64,000 nt of DNA, taken from contig CAVOXB010000012.1 of assembly GCA_963700305.1 (NCBI GenBank), positions 62,001 through 126,000 on the forward strand, in the 5' to 3' direction. Made by a program: the position numbers and the translations under genes. Positions 46,273 to 55,286 of the stretch are shown piece after piece. This DNA is from Desulfomonile sp963700305 (GTDB lineage Bacteria > Desulfobacterota > Desulfomonilia > Desulfomonilales > Desulfomonilaceae). The notes below the pieces were generated by a model. The model was not told the origin of the DNA and made no database searches. It was given only the letters and a program-made list of their open reading frames with translations. Each line of letters opens with the position of its first letter. Positions within the stretch are counted from its first letter, which is position 1.

Positions 46273-46960
46273 CGGAATAGATGTCGACATAGGCGAGCAT
46301 CGCATTTTACGGCAAGTTTCAGCGCAAGTGAATGAAGGCGAAAGAGTCGCTGTGGTCGGGGCCAACGGTGCGGGGAAGACTACTCTGATTCGAACTATTG
46401 TCGGCCTTTTGAAGCCTCGAGCCGGGCGGATTACATTCCAGAACCAGCCATTGGACAAGTTCGCTCCCCAAGAAATAGCAAGATTGGGCATCGCCTGTGT
46501 CCCTGAAGGACGCCGCCCTTTCAAAGAGATGTCCGTTTTGGACAATCTCCGCATGGGCGGTTACAATCCCAGGGCAAGGAGTCAATTGAAGCAATCTTTG
46601 GACGAGGTTACTGCTCTTTTTCCGGTCCTTCAGCAACGGCTCAATCAGTCTGCGGGGACCTTGTCGGGCGGCGAGCAGCAAATGCTTGCCATCGGCCGGG
46701 CACTAATGAGTCGGCCTCTTCTCTTGCTAGTGGATGAGCTCTCGCTCGGGTTGGCTCCGTTAGTGGTGAAAGACATCTATCGTGTCCTCAATATGGTCGG
46801 CGAAAGAATAACGCTGGTGATGGTGGAACAGAATGTCAATCAGGTGCTCCGTCACAGCGATCGGGCGTATCTCATGGAAACAGGACGGGTTGTTCGCTCA
46901 GGCAATTCCCGCGAATTTCTCGAAGACCCTGCTATACGAGAATCATACCTGGGTAAATGA
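46259..46960 (+). CDS. livF: Branched-chain amino-acid-type ABC transporter ATPase LivF
   Basis: A 233-residue partner ATPase. Walker A VVGANGAGKTTLIRTIVGLL, Q-loop VPEGRRPFKEMSVLDNLRMG, signature TLSGGEQQMLAIGRALM, Walker B PLLLLVDELSLGLAPLVV and H-loop LVMVEQNVNQVLRHSDRAY are all present. Switch-type spacing matches LivF. The ATG at 46259 (MLKIDGIDVDIG) is preferred to an upstream TTG. Intact. Confidence 0.93.
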   Translation: MLKIDGIDVDIGEHRILRQVSAQVNEGERVAVVGANGAGKTTLIRTIVGLLKPRAGRITFQNQPLDKFAPQEIARLGIACVPEGRRPFKEMSVLDNLRMGGYNPRARSQLKQSLDEVTALFPVLQQRLNQSAGTLSGGEQQMLAIGRALMSRPLLLLVDELSLGLAPLVVKDIYRVLNMVGERITLVMVEQNVNQVLRHSDRAYLMETGRVVRSGNSREFLEDPAIRESYLGK

Positions 46961-46988
46961 ATTGGACTGAGGCACTGAGGTTAGTTTA

Positions 46989-47816
46989 TTGGAAAAGCTT
47001 ATTATTTCAGTTGCGGTTTGCGGTTCGGGGCCGATGCGGGAACACAATCCTAACGTGCCGTACACCCCCGTGGAAATAGCAACCGAAGCGCTTCGCTCCT
47101 GGCGAGCTGGCGCTGCGGTGGTCCACGTGCACGTGCGCGAGCCTGAAACAGGGCTGCCGGCTTTTAGCAAGCTGTTGTTTGCAGAGGTGGTGGATCGGAT
47201 TCGCGCAGAAAGCGACATGTTGATAAATCTGACCACCAGCGGTCTTAACTTGACAGGGACAGATGCCGGAAAAGCACGGCTCATGCCAATCGAGCTAAAC
47301 CCGGACATTTGTTCACTCGACGTTGGGAGCCTCAATTTTCGGCAAGGTAGGGTTTTCATCAATCCCGCTGACTGGGTGGAAATGGCTGCTCAAGAAATGA
47401 GGAGTGCAGGAGTCAAGCCGGAAATAGAAGTCTTCGATGTTGGGCATCTGCGGCAGGCAGTGGATATGGTAAAACGTGATCTGTTCGAGCCTCCGCCGTA
47501 CTTTCAGATTTGTCTGGGTATTCCGTGGGGCATAGAAGCAACTCCTGAAGCTCTCATAGACATGAAAAAGCGTTTACCTGAAGGCTGCCAGTGGTCTGCC
47601 CTTGCTCCAGGGACATCCCAACTGCCTATCAATACCCATGCGATGCTCATGGGAGGCCACGTTAGGGTAGGATTTGAGGACAATGTCTATTTCAATCGCG
47701 GAGTGAAAGCGGAGTCCAATGCCCAATTCGTAGAACGCGCAGTGAAACTGGCTCGCATCCTTGGGCGAGAAGTTGCAACCTGCGCAGAAGCCAGAGAGAT
47801 TCTCCGCATAAAATGA
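46989..47816 (+). CDS. Beta-keto acid cleavage enzyme (BKACE, DUF849 family)
   Basis: Members cleave a beta-keto acid with acetyl-CoA to give acetoacetate and an acyl-CoA; Kce of lysine fermentation is the classic case. The 275-residue sequence has the metal-binding VVHVHVREPETG, LINLTTSG, LNPDICSLDVGSLNF, EIEVFDVGHLRQA and GGHVRVGFEDNVYF with the catalytic Glu. It starts at a TTG (LEKLIISVAVCGSG) because the nearest ATG would cut the first strand. It lies 28 bases after livF and before an aminotransferase. The amine or keto substrate is unknown; no CoA-transferase is adjacent. Confidence 0.87.
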   Translation: MEKLIISVAVCGSGPMREHNPNVPYTPVEIATEALRSWRAGAAVVHVHVREPETGLPAFSKLLFAEVVDRIRAESDMLINLTTSGLNLTGTDAGKARLMPIELNPDICSLDVGSLNFRQGRVFINPADWVEMAAQEMRSAGVKPEIEVFDVGHLRQAVDMVKRDLFEPPPYFQICLGIPWGIEATPEALIDMKKRLPEGCQWSALAPGTSQLPINTHAMLMGGHVRVGFEDNVYFNRGVKAESNAQFVERAVKLARILGREVATCAEAREILRIK

Positions 47817-47854
47817 TACGAATTCGCTTCCATTAGGTAATTTTGAGATGCAGA

Positions 47855-47940
47855 AGATTCGTCATTCCTGAGCAGGCCGCAACCCAGAAGGGTTACGGCG
47901 AGTAAGAATGGATTCCCGCCTGCGCGGGAATGACAGGTCG
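47855..47940. repeat. Dispersed repeat with GGATTCCCGCCTGCGCGGGAATG stem
   Basis: TTCGTCATTCCTGAGCAGG and GATTCCCGCCTGCGCGGGAA pair within the segment. It resembles the repeats at 2330, 29490, 43570 and 52910. Confidence 0.5.
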
Positions 47941-47992
47941 ATGGATTTCAGAAAATGTCTTTGACCCTATGTTCCTTAGTTTGAACGCTGGT

Positions 47993-49330
47993 ATGAGGTC
48001 ACCTTTGAGTTCAAGTTTCGTATTCCCTCGACGCTTTGACAAACAATTGCCGCTGGCCGCGCGAAGCCAAAGGAGTATGGATCGAGGACGCCGACGGCAA
48101 GCGCTACCTGGACGCCTGCGGTGGAGCGCTGGTAGTAAACGTAGGACACGGCAGGCCGGAAATCGCTCAGGCCGTATTCGAGCAAATGCAACAATTTTAC
48201 TATGTCCACGGCTCGCAGTTCACTTCCGCTCCTCTGGAAGAATTAGCTGAACGATTGGCTGCTCATTCCCCAGAAAAGCTGAACCGTTTCTATTTCATGT
48301 CGTCAGGATCAGAGGCGGTGGAGACTGCTGTCAAACTCGCACGTCAGGTGCACGTCGAGAGCGGTAAAGCGAGCCGAGTAACCTTGATTTCGCGATGGAA
48401 ATCATACCACGGCCTGACGCTCGGCGCTCTTGCAGCCTCAGGGAGAACGTACTTCAGGGAACCTTTCTCGCCGCTTCTCGCAGACGCTGTGCACATTCCG
48501 CCGCCGTATTGCTTACGATGCTCTTACGGCCTTACGTTTCCAGACTGCGGACTCCGGTGCGCTCAGGCTTTGGAAGAGACAATCATCAATCTTGGTCCGG
48601 AAACCGTGAGCGCTTTCATCGCCGAACCGGTCAGCGGCGCGACGCTGGGAATCTATCCGCCGCCGCCCGGGTATTGAGTCTTGTAAGGGAGATTTGCGAC
48701 AAGAATGGCGTGATCTTGATCTTTGACGAGGTCATGTCGGGCATGGGCCGCACTGGCAAGTGGTTCGCCAGCCAACACGCGGGAGTTGTTCCTGACATTA
48801 TGACGCTTGGGAAAGGCCTGAGTTCAGGCTCAATAGCTTTATCAGGTGTGGCGACTCGTTCTGAATACCTCGACATCCTTCGTGGTGGTAGCGGAAATTT
48901 CGTGCACGGCGGCACATTTTCCCATCATGCTGTGGCCACTGCCGCAGGGCTTGCTGTGGTCAATATTCTAGAACGTGAAAACCTTGTGGCTCGATGCGCA
49001 GACATGGGCCTATATCTCGGCAAAAGACTCAAAGAACTGCTGCTTCCCCTTCCCTTCGTGATCGATGTTCGCGGAATCGGATTGATGTGGGGTGTAGAAT
49101 TCGCTCAGGACAAGGAATCCGGCACCCCATTCCCGCGGAATCATAAACTCACCGAACGCGTCCGCGAGGCCATGTATAATCGCGGTATATTGTTGTACCC
49201 CGCTAGTGCGCTGGCCGGCAAGGATGGAGATGCCATCATATTCGGTCCTCCGTTCACAATCGACACAGCGGAAATCGACCTGGCAGTGGAGACCTTGGCT
49301 GAAGTGTTAAAAGAGACCATTGGAGCATAA
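47993..49330 (+). pseudogene. Class III PLP aminotransferase, two frameshifts
   Basis: A fold-type I omega-transaminase family protein. It starts MRSPLSSSFVFPRRFDKQLPLA, slips near 48061, and reads AKGVWIEDADGKRYLDACGGALVVNVGHG, followed by YFMSSGSEAVETAVKLAR and SRWKSYHGLTLGALAASG. Near 48672 it slips again into LVREICDKNGVILIFDEVMSGMGRTGKW, then MTLGKGLSSGSIALSGVATR with the PLP lysine in LGKGLS. The end (RGIGLMWGVEFAQ) is normal. The corrected length is about 445 residues. With BKACE and the Liv transporter it suggests a route that removes an amino group before or after keto-acid cleavage. Confidence 0.85.
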
Positions 49331-49385
49331 CGATAAATCTTACGATGCGTGATGTTGGTTTTGGGCCTTCATTCCTGCAATGTGC

Positions 49386-49676
49386 TTAACTGCACACAGT
49401 CTCATAATGGCATATAGGGTCGCAAGGCGGCGCAAAGCACTGAACTTGTTGACAAACCTTTTTTTGATAACAATTCCTCTTAGACTGAATGCCGCCCGTG
49501 CTACTCTCCCCTTGCATGGGACTTTGAGGACTGTCCTTCTGCCTAGATCTCTGCCTGGCATCACTGTTTTCTGCGGTCAGAAATATGGACCCTGTGACCA
49601 AGACTGCCAGAAAGGCGAAGCCTCTTTTGAGAAAGGACCTTCTTTTGGGTTGCTTTGGGTCAGTATCTGGGAACAT
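49386..49676 (-). CDS. Small cysteine-rich exported protein
   Basis: A 96-residue product. Near the start KRRSFLKRGFAFLAVLVTGSIFL looks like a Tat-type or basic signal/anchor (RRSFLK), then a low-complexity Ser/Gln region, and a C-terminal Cys-rich tail (CYQKKVCQQVQCFAPPCDPICHYETVC) with seven cysteines. No family known. It follows the small gene at 49704 by 27 bases on the same strand. Confidence 0.5.
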   Translation of the reverse strand: MFPDTDPKQPKRRSFLKRGFAFLAVLVTGSIFLTAENSDARQRSRQKDSPQSPMQGESSTGGIQSKRNCYQKKVCQQVQCFAPPCDPICHYETVCS

Positions 49677-49703
49677 TGGCCATTCCTTCCTGCATTTGGT
49701 CGT

Positions 49704-50006
49704 CTATTGATTCATGACATTCTTCGGATCAGGTTTCGGGGGCAAAGGTTGAGGATTCAGCATTACGTCGCTGCCTCTCTTTTGAAAACCAGTACAAACT
49801 CTGGCGCGATTAGCCGCTTCAACTGAGCTTTGATTCGACAGATATTTTGAAACAGAAGTCCTCTTCTGGGGCGACACCGCACTAAAACCTTTGGACACAT
49901 CTGATTCAGTATCCTGATCAGCAATTGCCGGCGAAGATATGAAGATTACGAACAGAAACACCAGCCCACACAAAACGACTCCAAAACATATATTTTGCAT
50001 AATCAT
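49704..50006 (-). CDS. Small exported protein with LNPQPLPP motif
   Basis: A 100-residue protein with a hydrophobic signal segment (FGVVLCGLVFLFVIFISSPAIA) and a C-terminal MLNPQPLPPKPDPKN. This LNPQPLPP peptide recurs in many otherwise unrelated small bacterial proteins, but its role is unknown to me. Likely co-transcribed with the Cys-rich protein downstream. Confidence 0.5.
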   Translation of the reverse strand: MIMQNICFGVVLCGLVFLFVIFISSPAIADQDTESDVSKGFSAVSPQKRTSVSKYLSNQSSVEAANRARVCTGFQKRGSDVMLNPQPLPPKPDPKNVMNQ

Positions 50007-50239
50007 CGTCTTCGTTCTCCTATTATTTTTCTCAATTAGTCACTTAGATGCAGCTTATGCGCGACAGATTCACTACAGTGGGGAAGACCCTATGAGGAAG
50101 ATAAATGAGCGGTTGGACCCTAGATCAGACTTTGTACCTCGAAACCCAATTTGTCGGGCACGGAGGTGGGCCGCCACTCGCTGATGAAGGGGCCGCTTTA
50201 GGTTGAGCCGCATCCATCACAACGACACAGGAGGCCGAG

Positions 50240-50386
50240 ATGCATAAAAAGAAGGTTTTCGATCTGTTGTCTAAAATGTTGCCCTATTTAGCCATAAGAT
50301 GGCTCCAAGAACCGCGATTCGTATTACGCTGCGGACTGGCTGAAAACCTGAACAATAATCCGTATCTTGTAAAGCTTCATCTTTGA
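50240..50386 (+). CDS. Possible 48-residue small protein
   Basis: ATG behind a strong AGGAGG reads MHKKKVFDLLSKMLPYLAIRW and ends after 48 codons. It overlaps the 3' end of the Fis-like gene on the other strand. Only the ribosome site and a basic N-terminus speak for it. Confidence 0.25.
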   Translation: MHKKKVFDLLSKMLPYLAIRWLQEPRFVLRCGLAENLNNNPYLVKLHL

Positions 50387-50617
50387 ACGAAGTGTAGGAT
50401 AACTGATTCCCAGCAGGCGCGCGGCCCTGGTTTTGTTTCCCGACGTACGACGCAAAGCCTCAGTCACTGCAAGCCTTTCCACCACCATTCTTCTACGCCG
50501 CAGAATTTCCTTGAGAGACAAATTCTCCGATTCACCTGTTGAAGCAAAGAAGACATTGGCATTTTCGTCAGCATTTTCTTGCCGCATTGCTGGAAAACCA
50601 TCTCCTTGCTGGTTCAT
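50324..50617 (-). CDS. Orphan Fis-type DNA-binding protein
   Basis: A 97-residue protein. Its C-terminal part, AVTEALRRTSGNKTRAARLLGISYPTLRSKMKLYKI, is the HTH_8/Fis motif that ends NtrC-family activators, and is clearly related to the end of the NtrC-type protein at 53221 (KTGGNKAKAARLLQMDYTTIHAKIKQYGI). The N-terminus lacks REC and AAA domains. It may regulate alone or have lost its activator half. The start has GGAGG six bases upstream. Intact. Confidence 0.75.
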   Translation of the reverse strand: MNQQGDGFPAMRQENADENANVFFASTGESENLSLKEILRRRRMVVERLAVTEALRRTSGNKTRAARLLGISYPTLRSKMKLYKIRIIVQVFSQSAA

Positions 50618-50940
50618 GATGGGTCGCCTCCTTTACGGAACGCGAATGGAACAGAGAAGATTATCTAGCGGCTTGGTCCATCCTAATTTCATTCGAGTTC
50701 CGAGAGCTCAAGCAGACACAATTATCCTCATGCCTGTCTTTAGGGCACAGAGCGTGATCCGTTCATGCGGTCCAGATTCGCCCCTGGACCTATGCCGAAA
50801 AAAACAATACAGAGCGGCCCTAGCGTCGCGGACAGGGCTTCACGCTGTCCCATTGAGAACCGAAGTCGCGTTCCCGCAGGCATAGGTCTCGAAACCCCTG
50901 AATTACGCCTACGCGAATTCACTGGGGTTTTACAAAGTTC

Positions 50941-51645
50941 TCAAGGAAGCTCTTGGCCGAGGCACTGTTTCAAAGCCTCTTTCGTTTTTGAATGCTCCTT
51001 GATCTCTGCCTCCAGTCGCTGCGCGGTTTGAGACAATTCGGCGTTGATTTTGCGAACGCGTTGCTTCAAATGCTCAACCGCTTCCTGGAGTTTTATTTCC
51101 TCTCTTCTGCAAATCCGGGCTTGACTGCGCTCTGAAGTGACATCCTCGATTATCACCATGATATGCCTATCAGCGTTTGCTCTGATGGATCTCAGATATA
51201 GTCTGGCCCAAATTCTCTTTTGGCCTATTTTTAGGATGGCCTCGGCTTGCTGGGGTTTTCTATCAACGAAAACCCGTTCGAGCAGCGCCATTGTTTTTTC
51301 AGTCAACAAGCGGGCCCTGTCTGCGTCGTCCGGGCTTGGAAGCACGTCTAAGAAACGTGCACCCTGAAGCTCTTTGTAGTCTTCACTTATCCGGCTAAAA
51401 GCTTGATTGGCGAATGCCACGAAGAACCATTTGTCAATAAGCATTATGGGAACAGGTAAAGCTTCAAGGAGCTTGCCGAGTGCTGTCGTTCCAATGCTTC
51501 TCAGGTCGACTATTCCGGAAGAAGAAAACTCCGGTGAGAGCAAACCTTGAAGGTCGATAGTCTGGGTAGGTCCGTTTTGCAGCCGCAATTGTTGCGCATA
51601 ATCATCCGGGATGGAATCAAAAACAGCAAAAGTCTCTTGAGTCAT
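50941..51645 (-). CDS. PAS-domain protein with C-terminal coiled coil
   Basis: A protein of about 234 residues with one PAS domain (ALGKLLEALPVPIMLIDKWFFVAFANQAFSRI... to IMVIIEDVTSERSQ) followed by a coiled coil (EEIKLQEAVEHLKQRVRKINAELSQTAQRLEAEI). No kinase or output domain follows; the C-terminus ends soon after, so it may be a sensor that works through a partner. The ATG at 51645 follows AGGAG at 11 bases; a GTG seven codons up is possible. It lies 77 bases after the PstS-like gene on the same strand and probably shares its sigma-54-type promoter. Confidence 0.6.
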   Translation of the reverse strand: MTQETFAVFDSIPDDYAQQLRLQNGPTQTIDLQGLLSPEFSSSGIVDLRSIGTTALGKLLEALPVPIMLIDKWFFVAFANQAFSRISEDYKELQGARFLDVLPSPDDADRARLLTEKTMALLERVFVDRKPQQAEAILKIGQKRIWARLYLRSIRANADRHIMVIIEDVTSERSQARICRREEIKLQEAVEHLKQRVRKINAELSQTAQRLEAEIKEHSKTKEALKQCLGQELP

Positions 51646-51722
51646 TGGCTTTTTCACTCCTTTCACCCTTTTCGATAAAATCAGGCAGCGAGGGCATCTC
51701 TGGCGCCGGCCTGTTATATTGC

Positions 51723-52640
51723 TTAACGAGGACCGGAAAATATTACGAATGACTTGTCTGACGCCGCTGTGGCAGGAGACGACCAGGCTATCGCCGGTGT
51801 AACTCCACCGGACAGCATCGGGTATGTCCCGTCAGCCAGAGTCATTCTGCTGGGAGCGACGGCTGGGGAATGATCGTCCCTTTTTATTGCAATTTTCCTG
51901 ATCGCGTCGTGCCTTAGCAGGAAGTCCGCTTGTTCCACGTTCTGAGTGGACAGGAACCCGATGGCTCCTGTTGTGCGGTCCACGAGAGGTATCATCAAGC
52001 TAACGTATCTCGCTCTCGTGGCCGTCGGAGCCAAAGACGTTTTTAGCAGGTTCTCCAGGGTTACTGCACTCTGTTCCCACGTGAGCACTTTCACTTCCAT
52101 GTCCGGTCCGCCAACATCATTCCAATTGGTGTATTGACCAGAAAACAGCTTCCTAATCTGATCCATGGTAAGGCTTTTGGCAGGATTGGATTGATTTGTG
52201 ACTACCGCAATGAAATCCCCTCGTGCGAAGCGTTCCGCAGCGCGAGTTTCGGGCACATTCGGTGGATTTTCGGTCCTTTGCGGCAAATTTTCACTTCCCT
52301 GCATGTAATGTTTTGCCAATGTTGCCAGCTTATGGCTGGCATCTGTATTCTCCGATTGACCAAGCTGATTCCGCAACGCTCCCAAAACAGCTGACATTTC
52401 TATTGGCTTCGGATCGTAATTGGACTCACTGCGCGTCGTAGCAATTACCTCTTTTCTGATCTCTTCCATGAATTGCTTTTTGATATCTTGGACGAGTTCT
52501 TTCGGAAGGGCCTGGACCAATTGTTTTGTCACTTCAGCAATGATTCCCTTGGAGGTCTCCTGGGCATTTGCATTGCTTCCGATCACAAATACAAGAACAC
52601 CCATCATTAAGACGGCAACCAAACTGGGTGTGATTTTCAT
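51723..52640 (-). CDS. PstS/PBP-like substrate-binding protein
   Basis: A 305-residue exported protein. A signal peptide (LVAVLMMGVLVFVIGSNANA) precedes a helical region, then a PBP domain from about residue 130 with ARGDFIAVVTNQSNPAKSLTMDQIRKLFSGQYTNWNDVGG, the phosphate-binding-like motif of PF12849, and VDRTTGAIGFLSTQNVEQADF. The N-terminal 110 residues are unusual for PstS. It may bind phosphate or another oxyanion. No PstCAB permease genes adjoin. A sigma-54-type promoter lies upstream. Intact. Confidence 0.7.
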   Translation of the reverse strand: MKITPSLVAVLMMGVLVFVIGSNANAQETSKGIIAEVTKQLVQALPKELVQDIKKQFMEEIRKEVIATTRSESNYDPKPIEMSAVLGALRNQLGQSENTDASHKLATLAKHYMQGSENLPQRTENPPNVPETRAAERFARGDFIAVVTNQSNPAKSLTMDQIRKLFSGQYTNWNDVGGPDMEVKVLTWEQSAVTLENLLKTSLAPTATRARYVSLMIPLVDRTTGAIGFLSTQNVEQADFLLRHDAIRKIAIKRDDHSPAVAPSRMTLADGTYPMLSGGVTPAIAWSSPATAASDKSFVIFSGPR

Positions 52641-52699
52641 CGGTCTACCTCCTTCCAGGCGTTCCGGCTTCCTTAGTAGAGCTCGTCTGAGTCATCTCT

Positions 52700-52715
52700 A
52701 GCAATTCCTGGGCCA
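52700..52715 (-). promoter_or_regulatory. Sigma-54-type promoter upstream of the PstS-like gene
   Basis: On the minus strand TGGCCC-AGGAA-TTGCT differs from the TGGCAC-N5-TTGCW consensus by one base, with GG and GC at the right distance. The start of transcription would be near 52688, about 48 bases before the ATG at 52640. AACGTAAGCGTT at 52727-52738 is a short palindrome just upstream. The nearby NtrC-family gene is a plausible activator. Confidence 0.55.
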
Positions 52716-52779
52716 AACTTTCGCAAAACGTAAGCGTTAAGTAAAATGCTGCCTTTATAAGGGATTGCTATCAAAAATG

Positions 52780-53220
52780 TCCGACTGAGGACAAAGGACG
52801 AGCGTAGCGGCAGCCAATACTCATTGGCTTCCAAACGGGTGACATTCGTGAGGCAGGAATAGCGGACAGAAGTCCCATTGCTGTTGAATTAAGCCATGCG
52901 CCCCTAATGCGGTAGCTTTTCCCGTCATTCCGAAGAAAGTCTGAATCCAGGCTGTTCCGGCCATCTTGGCCCCGACTTTCGTTGGGGCGACGACGTAGGA
53001 TGGTCGGATTTTCTTTAATTCAAGCATTGGAAAAGCGTTTCCGCCTGTTCAAGAACGACAGAAAAAATGCCTGTCCCAGCGTCAACAGTGAATTAGGCTA
53101 TGAAATCACAATGCATGACATCTATGGGAAGTTTCCCATAGTTTCTATGGGATTATTGTATTAACAGCTCTGAGGGGGAGTCGGTTTTGTTTGTCTTGTG
53201 GGGAATTGGTACTGTATGTA
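52780..53220. repeat. Gene-free stretch with dispersed repeats and a perfect palindrome
   Basis: It holds CCCCGACTTTCGTTGGGGCGAC and GTCATTCCGAAGAAAGTCTGAA, part of the family at 2330 and 29490, and CTATGGGAA-GT-TTCCCATAG at 53122-53141, a perfect 9-base-arm palindrome. No gene is recognised between the sigma-54-type promoter and the end of the NtrC-family gene. Confidence 0.45.
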
Positions 53221-54639
53221 CTAGACCTCTTCCTCAATACCCAGGTGGATCCCATACTGTTTTATTTTGGCATGAATAGTGGTGTAGTCCATTTGCAGCA
53301 ATCGCGCTGCTTTGGCCTTGTTTCCGCCGGTCTTCCTGAGAGCCTCGACCAATACGCGTTTCTCGAGTTCCGCTGTACTCCGGCGAACCATTTCTTTCAG
53401 CGATAATCCTTCAGTCCACTTGAATTCAGTATTATGAGAACTCTCGTCAGCTTCGGTATTCAGGTGTTCTTCTAAGCTCAGGTGCGCTGGGTCTATGTAA
53501 CTGTCCGCCTGAAGCACCGCTCTGCGGACTGCTGACCGCAGTTGTCGCACATTGCCCGGCCAGGAGTATTCAGCCAAAACTCTCATGGCCTCCTGTGAAA
53601 AACCCTTGACCTGTTTGCTCAATTCAACGTTCGTGGCTGTCAAGAGGCGATTGGCAATGTGTAACATGTCTTCTTTCCGATTCCGCAGGGGTGGAATAAT
53701 AATAGTGAATTCACTCAGGCGATAAAAGAGATCCCTGCTGAACGAACCGTTTCTCACTGCTGCATTGAGATCCTCATTGGTTGCCACAATCAGTCTCACA
53801 TCCACGATCACGGGTTTAGTGCCCCCCACGCGGAAAAAACTCTTTTCCTGAATCGCTCTCAGCAGCTTAATCTGTGAGCTCACGGGCATATTCCCGATCT
53901 CGTCGAGAAACAGCGTGCCGCCCTGCGCCATCTCAAATTTTCCCGGTTTGGATGCGATAGCACCCGTGAATGCACCTTTTTCATAACCGAACAATTCGCT
54001 CTCAAAGAGAGTCTCAGGAATGGCGCCGCAATCTACAGGCACAAGTTGAGCTTTGCACCTGGGGCTCGCTTCATGTATGGCCCTCGCCAGCAATTCCTTG
54101 CCGGTGCCGGTTTCCCCCTGAATAATTACAGCAAAGTTTGAGGGAGCAACAAGGGCAAGCTCGGAAACAATCCGAGCCACTGCCTCACTTGGTCCCATCA
54201 TTTCATGGAGCCTGGCTATTGCCTCATTTTGTATCGCGTCTCGTACGTCTCGCCTGCCAAAGCCGGGCTGTTTATCTTTCAAGGCCTCTTTGACTTTTTT
54301 GGTGAGCTCAGGAATGTTTAGCGGCTTGGCCATGTAATCGTAGGCGCCCTCTTTAACCGCGCGGACCGCTCCATCGATGCCGCCCCAGCCCGTGATCATG
54401 AGCACGGGGAGATCGGGATCAAGTGTCTTGGTTTGTCGGAGCAATTCCATCCCATCCATGCCGGGCATACGCAAATCGGAGATCACGAGATCCGGCATGC
54501 CCAATCTAATCATCTCCAAGGCCGTCTCCCCGCTGTGTGCGACTATGGGCATGTACCCTTCCTTTTCCAGTAATCTGAAAAGGAGGTCGCGAATATCTTT
54601 TTCATCATCGACAATCAGGATTCGGGTTCCAACATGCAT
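53221..54639 (-). CDS. Sigma-54-dependent response regulator, NtrC family
   Basis: A 472-residue activator. The REC domain (1-120) reads RILIVDDEKDIRD...VISDLRMPGMDG with the phosphoacceptor Asp, and MAKPLNIPEL with the conserved Lys. The AAA+ domain has GETGTGKELLARAIH (Walker A), FGYEKGAFTGAI (GAFTGA loop contacting sigma-54) and GGTLFLDEIGNMP (Walker B). A Fis-type HTH ends it. It needs a histidine kinase; the hybrid kinase at 57746-61727 is a candidate. Nearby sigma-54-type promoter at 52700 may be a target. Intact. Confidence 0.92.
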   Translation of the reverse strand: MHVGTRILIVDDEKDIRDLLFRLLEKEGYMPIVAHSGETALEMIRLGMPDLVISDLRMPGMDGMELLRQTKTLDPDLPVLMITGWGGIDGAVRAVKEGAYDYMAKPLNIPELTKKVKEALKDKQPGFGRRDVRDAIQNEAIARLHEMMGPSEAVARIVSELALVAPSNFAVIIQGETGTGKELLARAIHEASPRCKAQLVPVDCGAIPETLFESELFGYEKGAFTGAIASKPGKFEMAQGGTLFLDEIGNMPVSSQIKLLRAIQEKSFFRVGGTKPVIVDVRLIVATNEDLNAAVRNGSFSRDLFYRLSEFTIIIPPLRNRKEDMLHIANRLLTATNVELSKQVKGFSQEAMRVLAEYSWPGNVRQLRSAVRRAVLQADSYIDPAHLSLEEHLNTEADESSHNTEFKWTEGLSLKEMVRRSTAELEKRVLVEALRKTGGNKAKAARLLQMDYTTIHAKIKQYGIHLGIEEEV

Positions 54640-55286
54640 CGTTCCGTCCCCTTTTCCGCTATCTCATAGAAGGTGATTTTTTGGTATCTTACACCGATTC
54701 TCATACGAAGAAAACAAATAAACTGGTGAAGATTTCGCCGACTTGCGAGTGTGGCCTGAAAACTGGCTCACCCTGACGGACGTATCATCAGGAAACTGCA
54801 CGCTGGTCACTCTGTAGGCATCGAACTTCAATGGCCAAGCAGCGCCTTTTCGAAAGGCTGCGACAGTTTCGGCTGCGCGGAATCACAGGTTGGCAGGTTT
54901 CAGGAGGCGTTCCTGATTCTGAAATTTTTCCTTTAAGCCACAATGGTATGAGATTGCTTCGCTACGCTCACAATGACATGTTGCGCTTTTTTCTTTCCCC
55001 TTGCTAGCGAATGATTAGAAACACGTTCAGAAATAGTTGCCTCATGGAGCACCAGTGGGGTATGCTGACCAACTCATAGTAACAATTCCTTGCGATCAAC
55101 AACTTGGTGAATAATCTTGAGCTTGAAACAGCGCTGTAGCCGGGCAAAATCCATTCTGAACGAGGGTCGGCCAATGATCTGCACATCGGGCTGCTCCGCG
55201 CCCCGAGAATAAGATTGTCGCAGCGCGATTTGTAGACATTATGGGGTCAACGTATGCCGGATTTCGAGGGAGGAATCACTTAGCCC
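54640..55286. other. Gene-free stretch between the NtrC-family and Pit genes
   Basis: No reading frame with family character. A fragment of the repeat at 837 (GAGATTGCTTCGCTACG) is at 54952-54968. GCAGCGCCTTTTCGAAAGGCTGC near 54840 can fold. GAGGGAGGA lies upstream of the Pit start. Confidence 0.35.
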
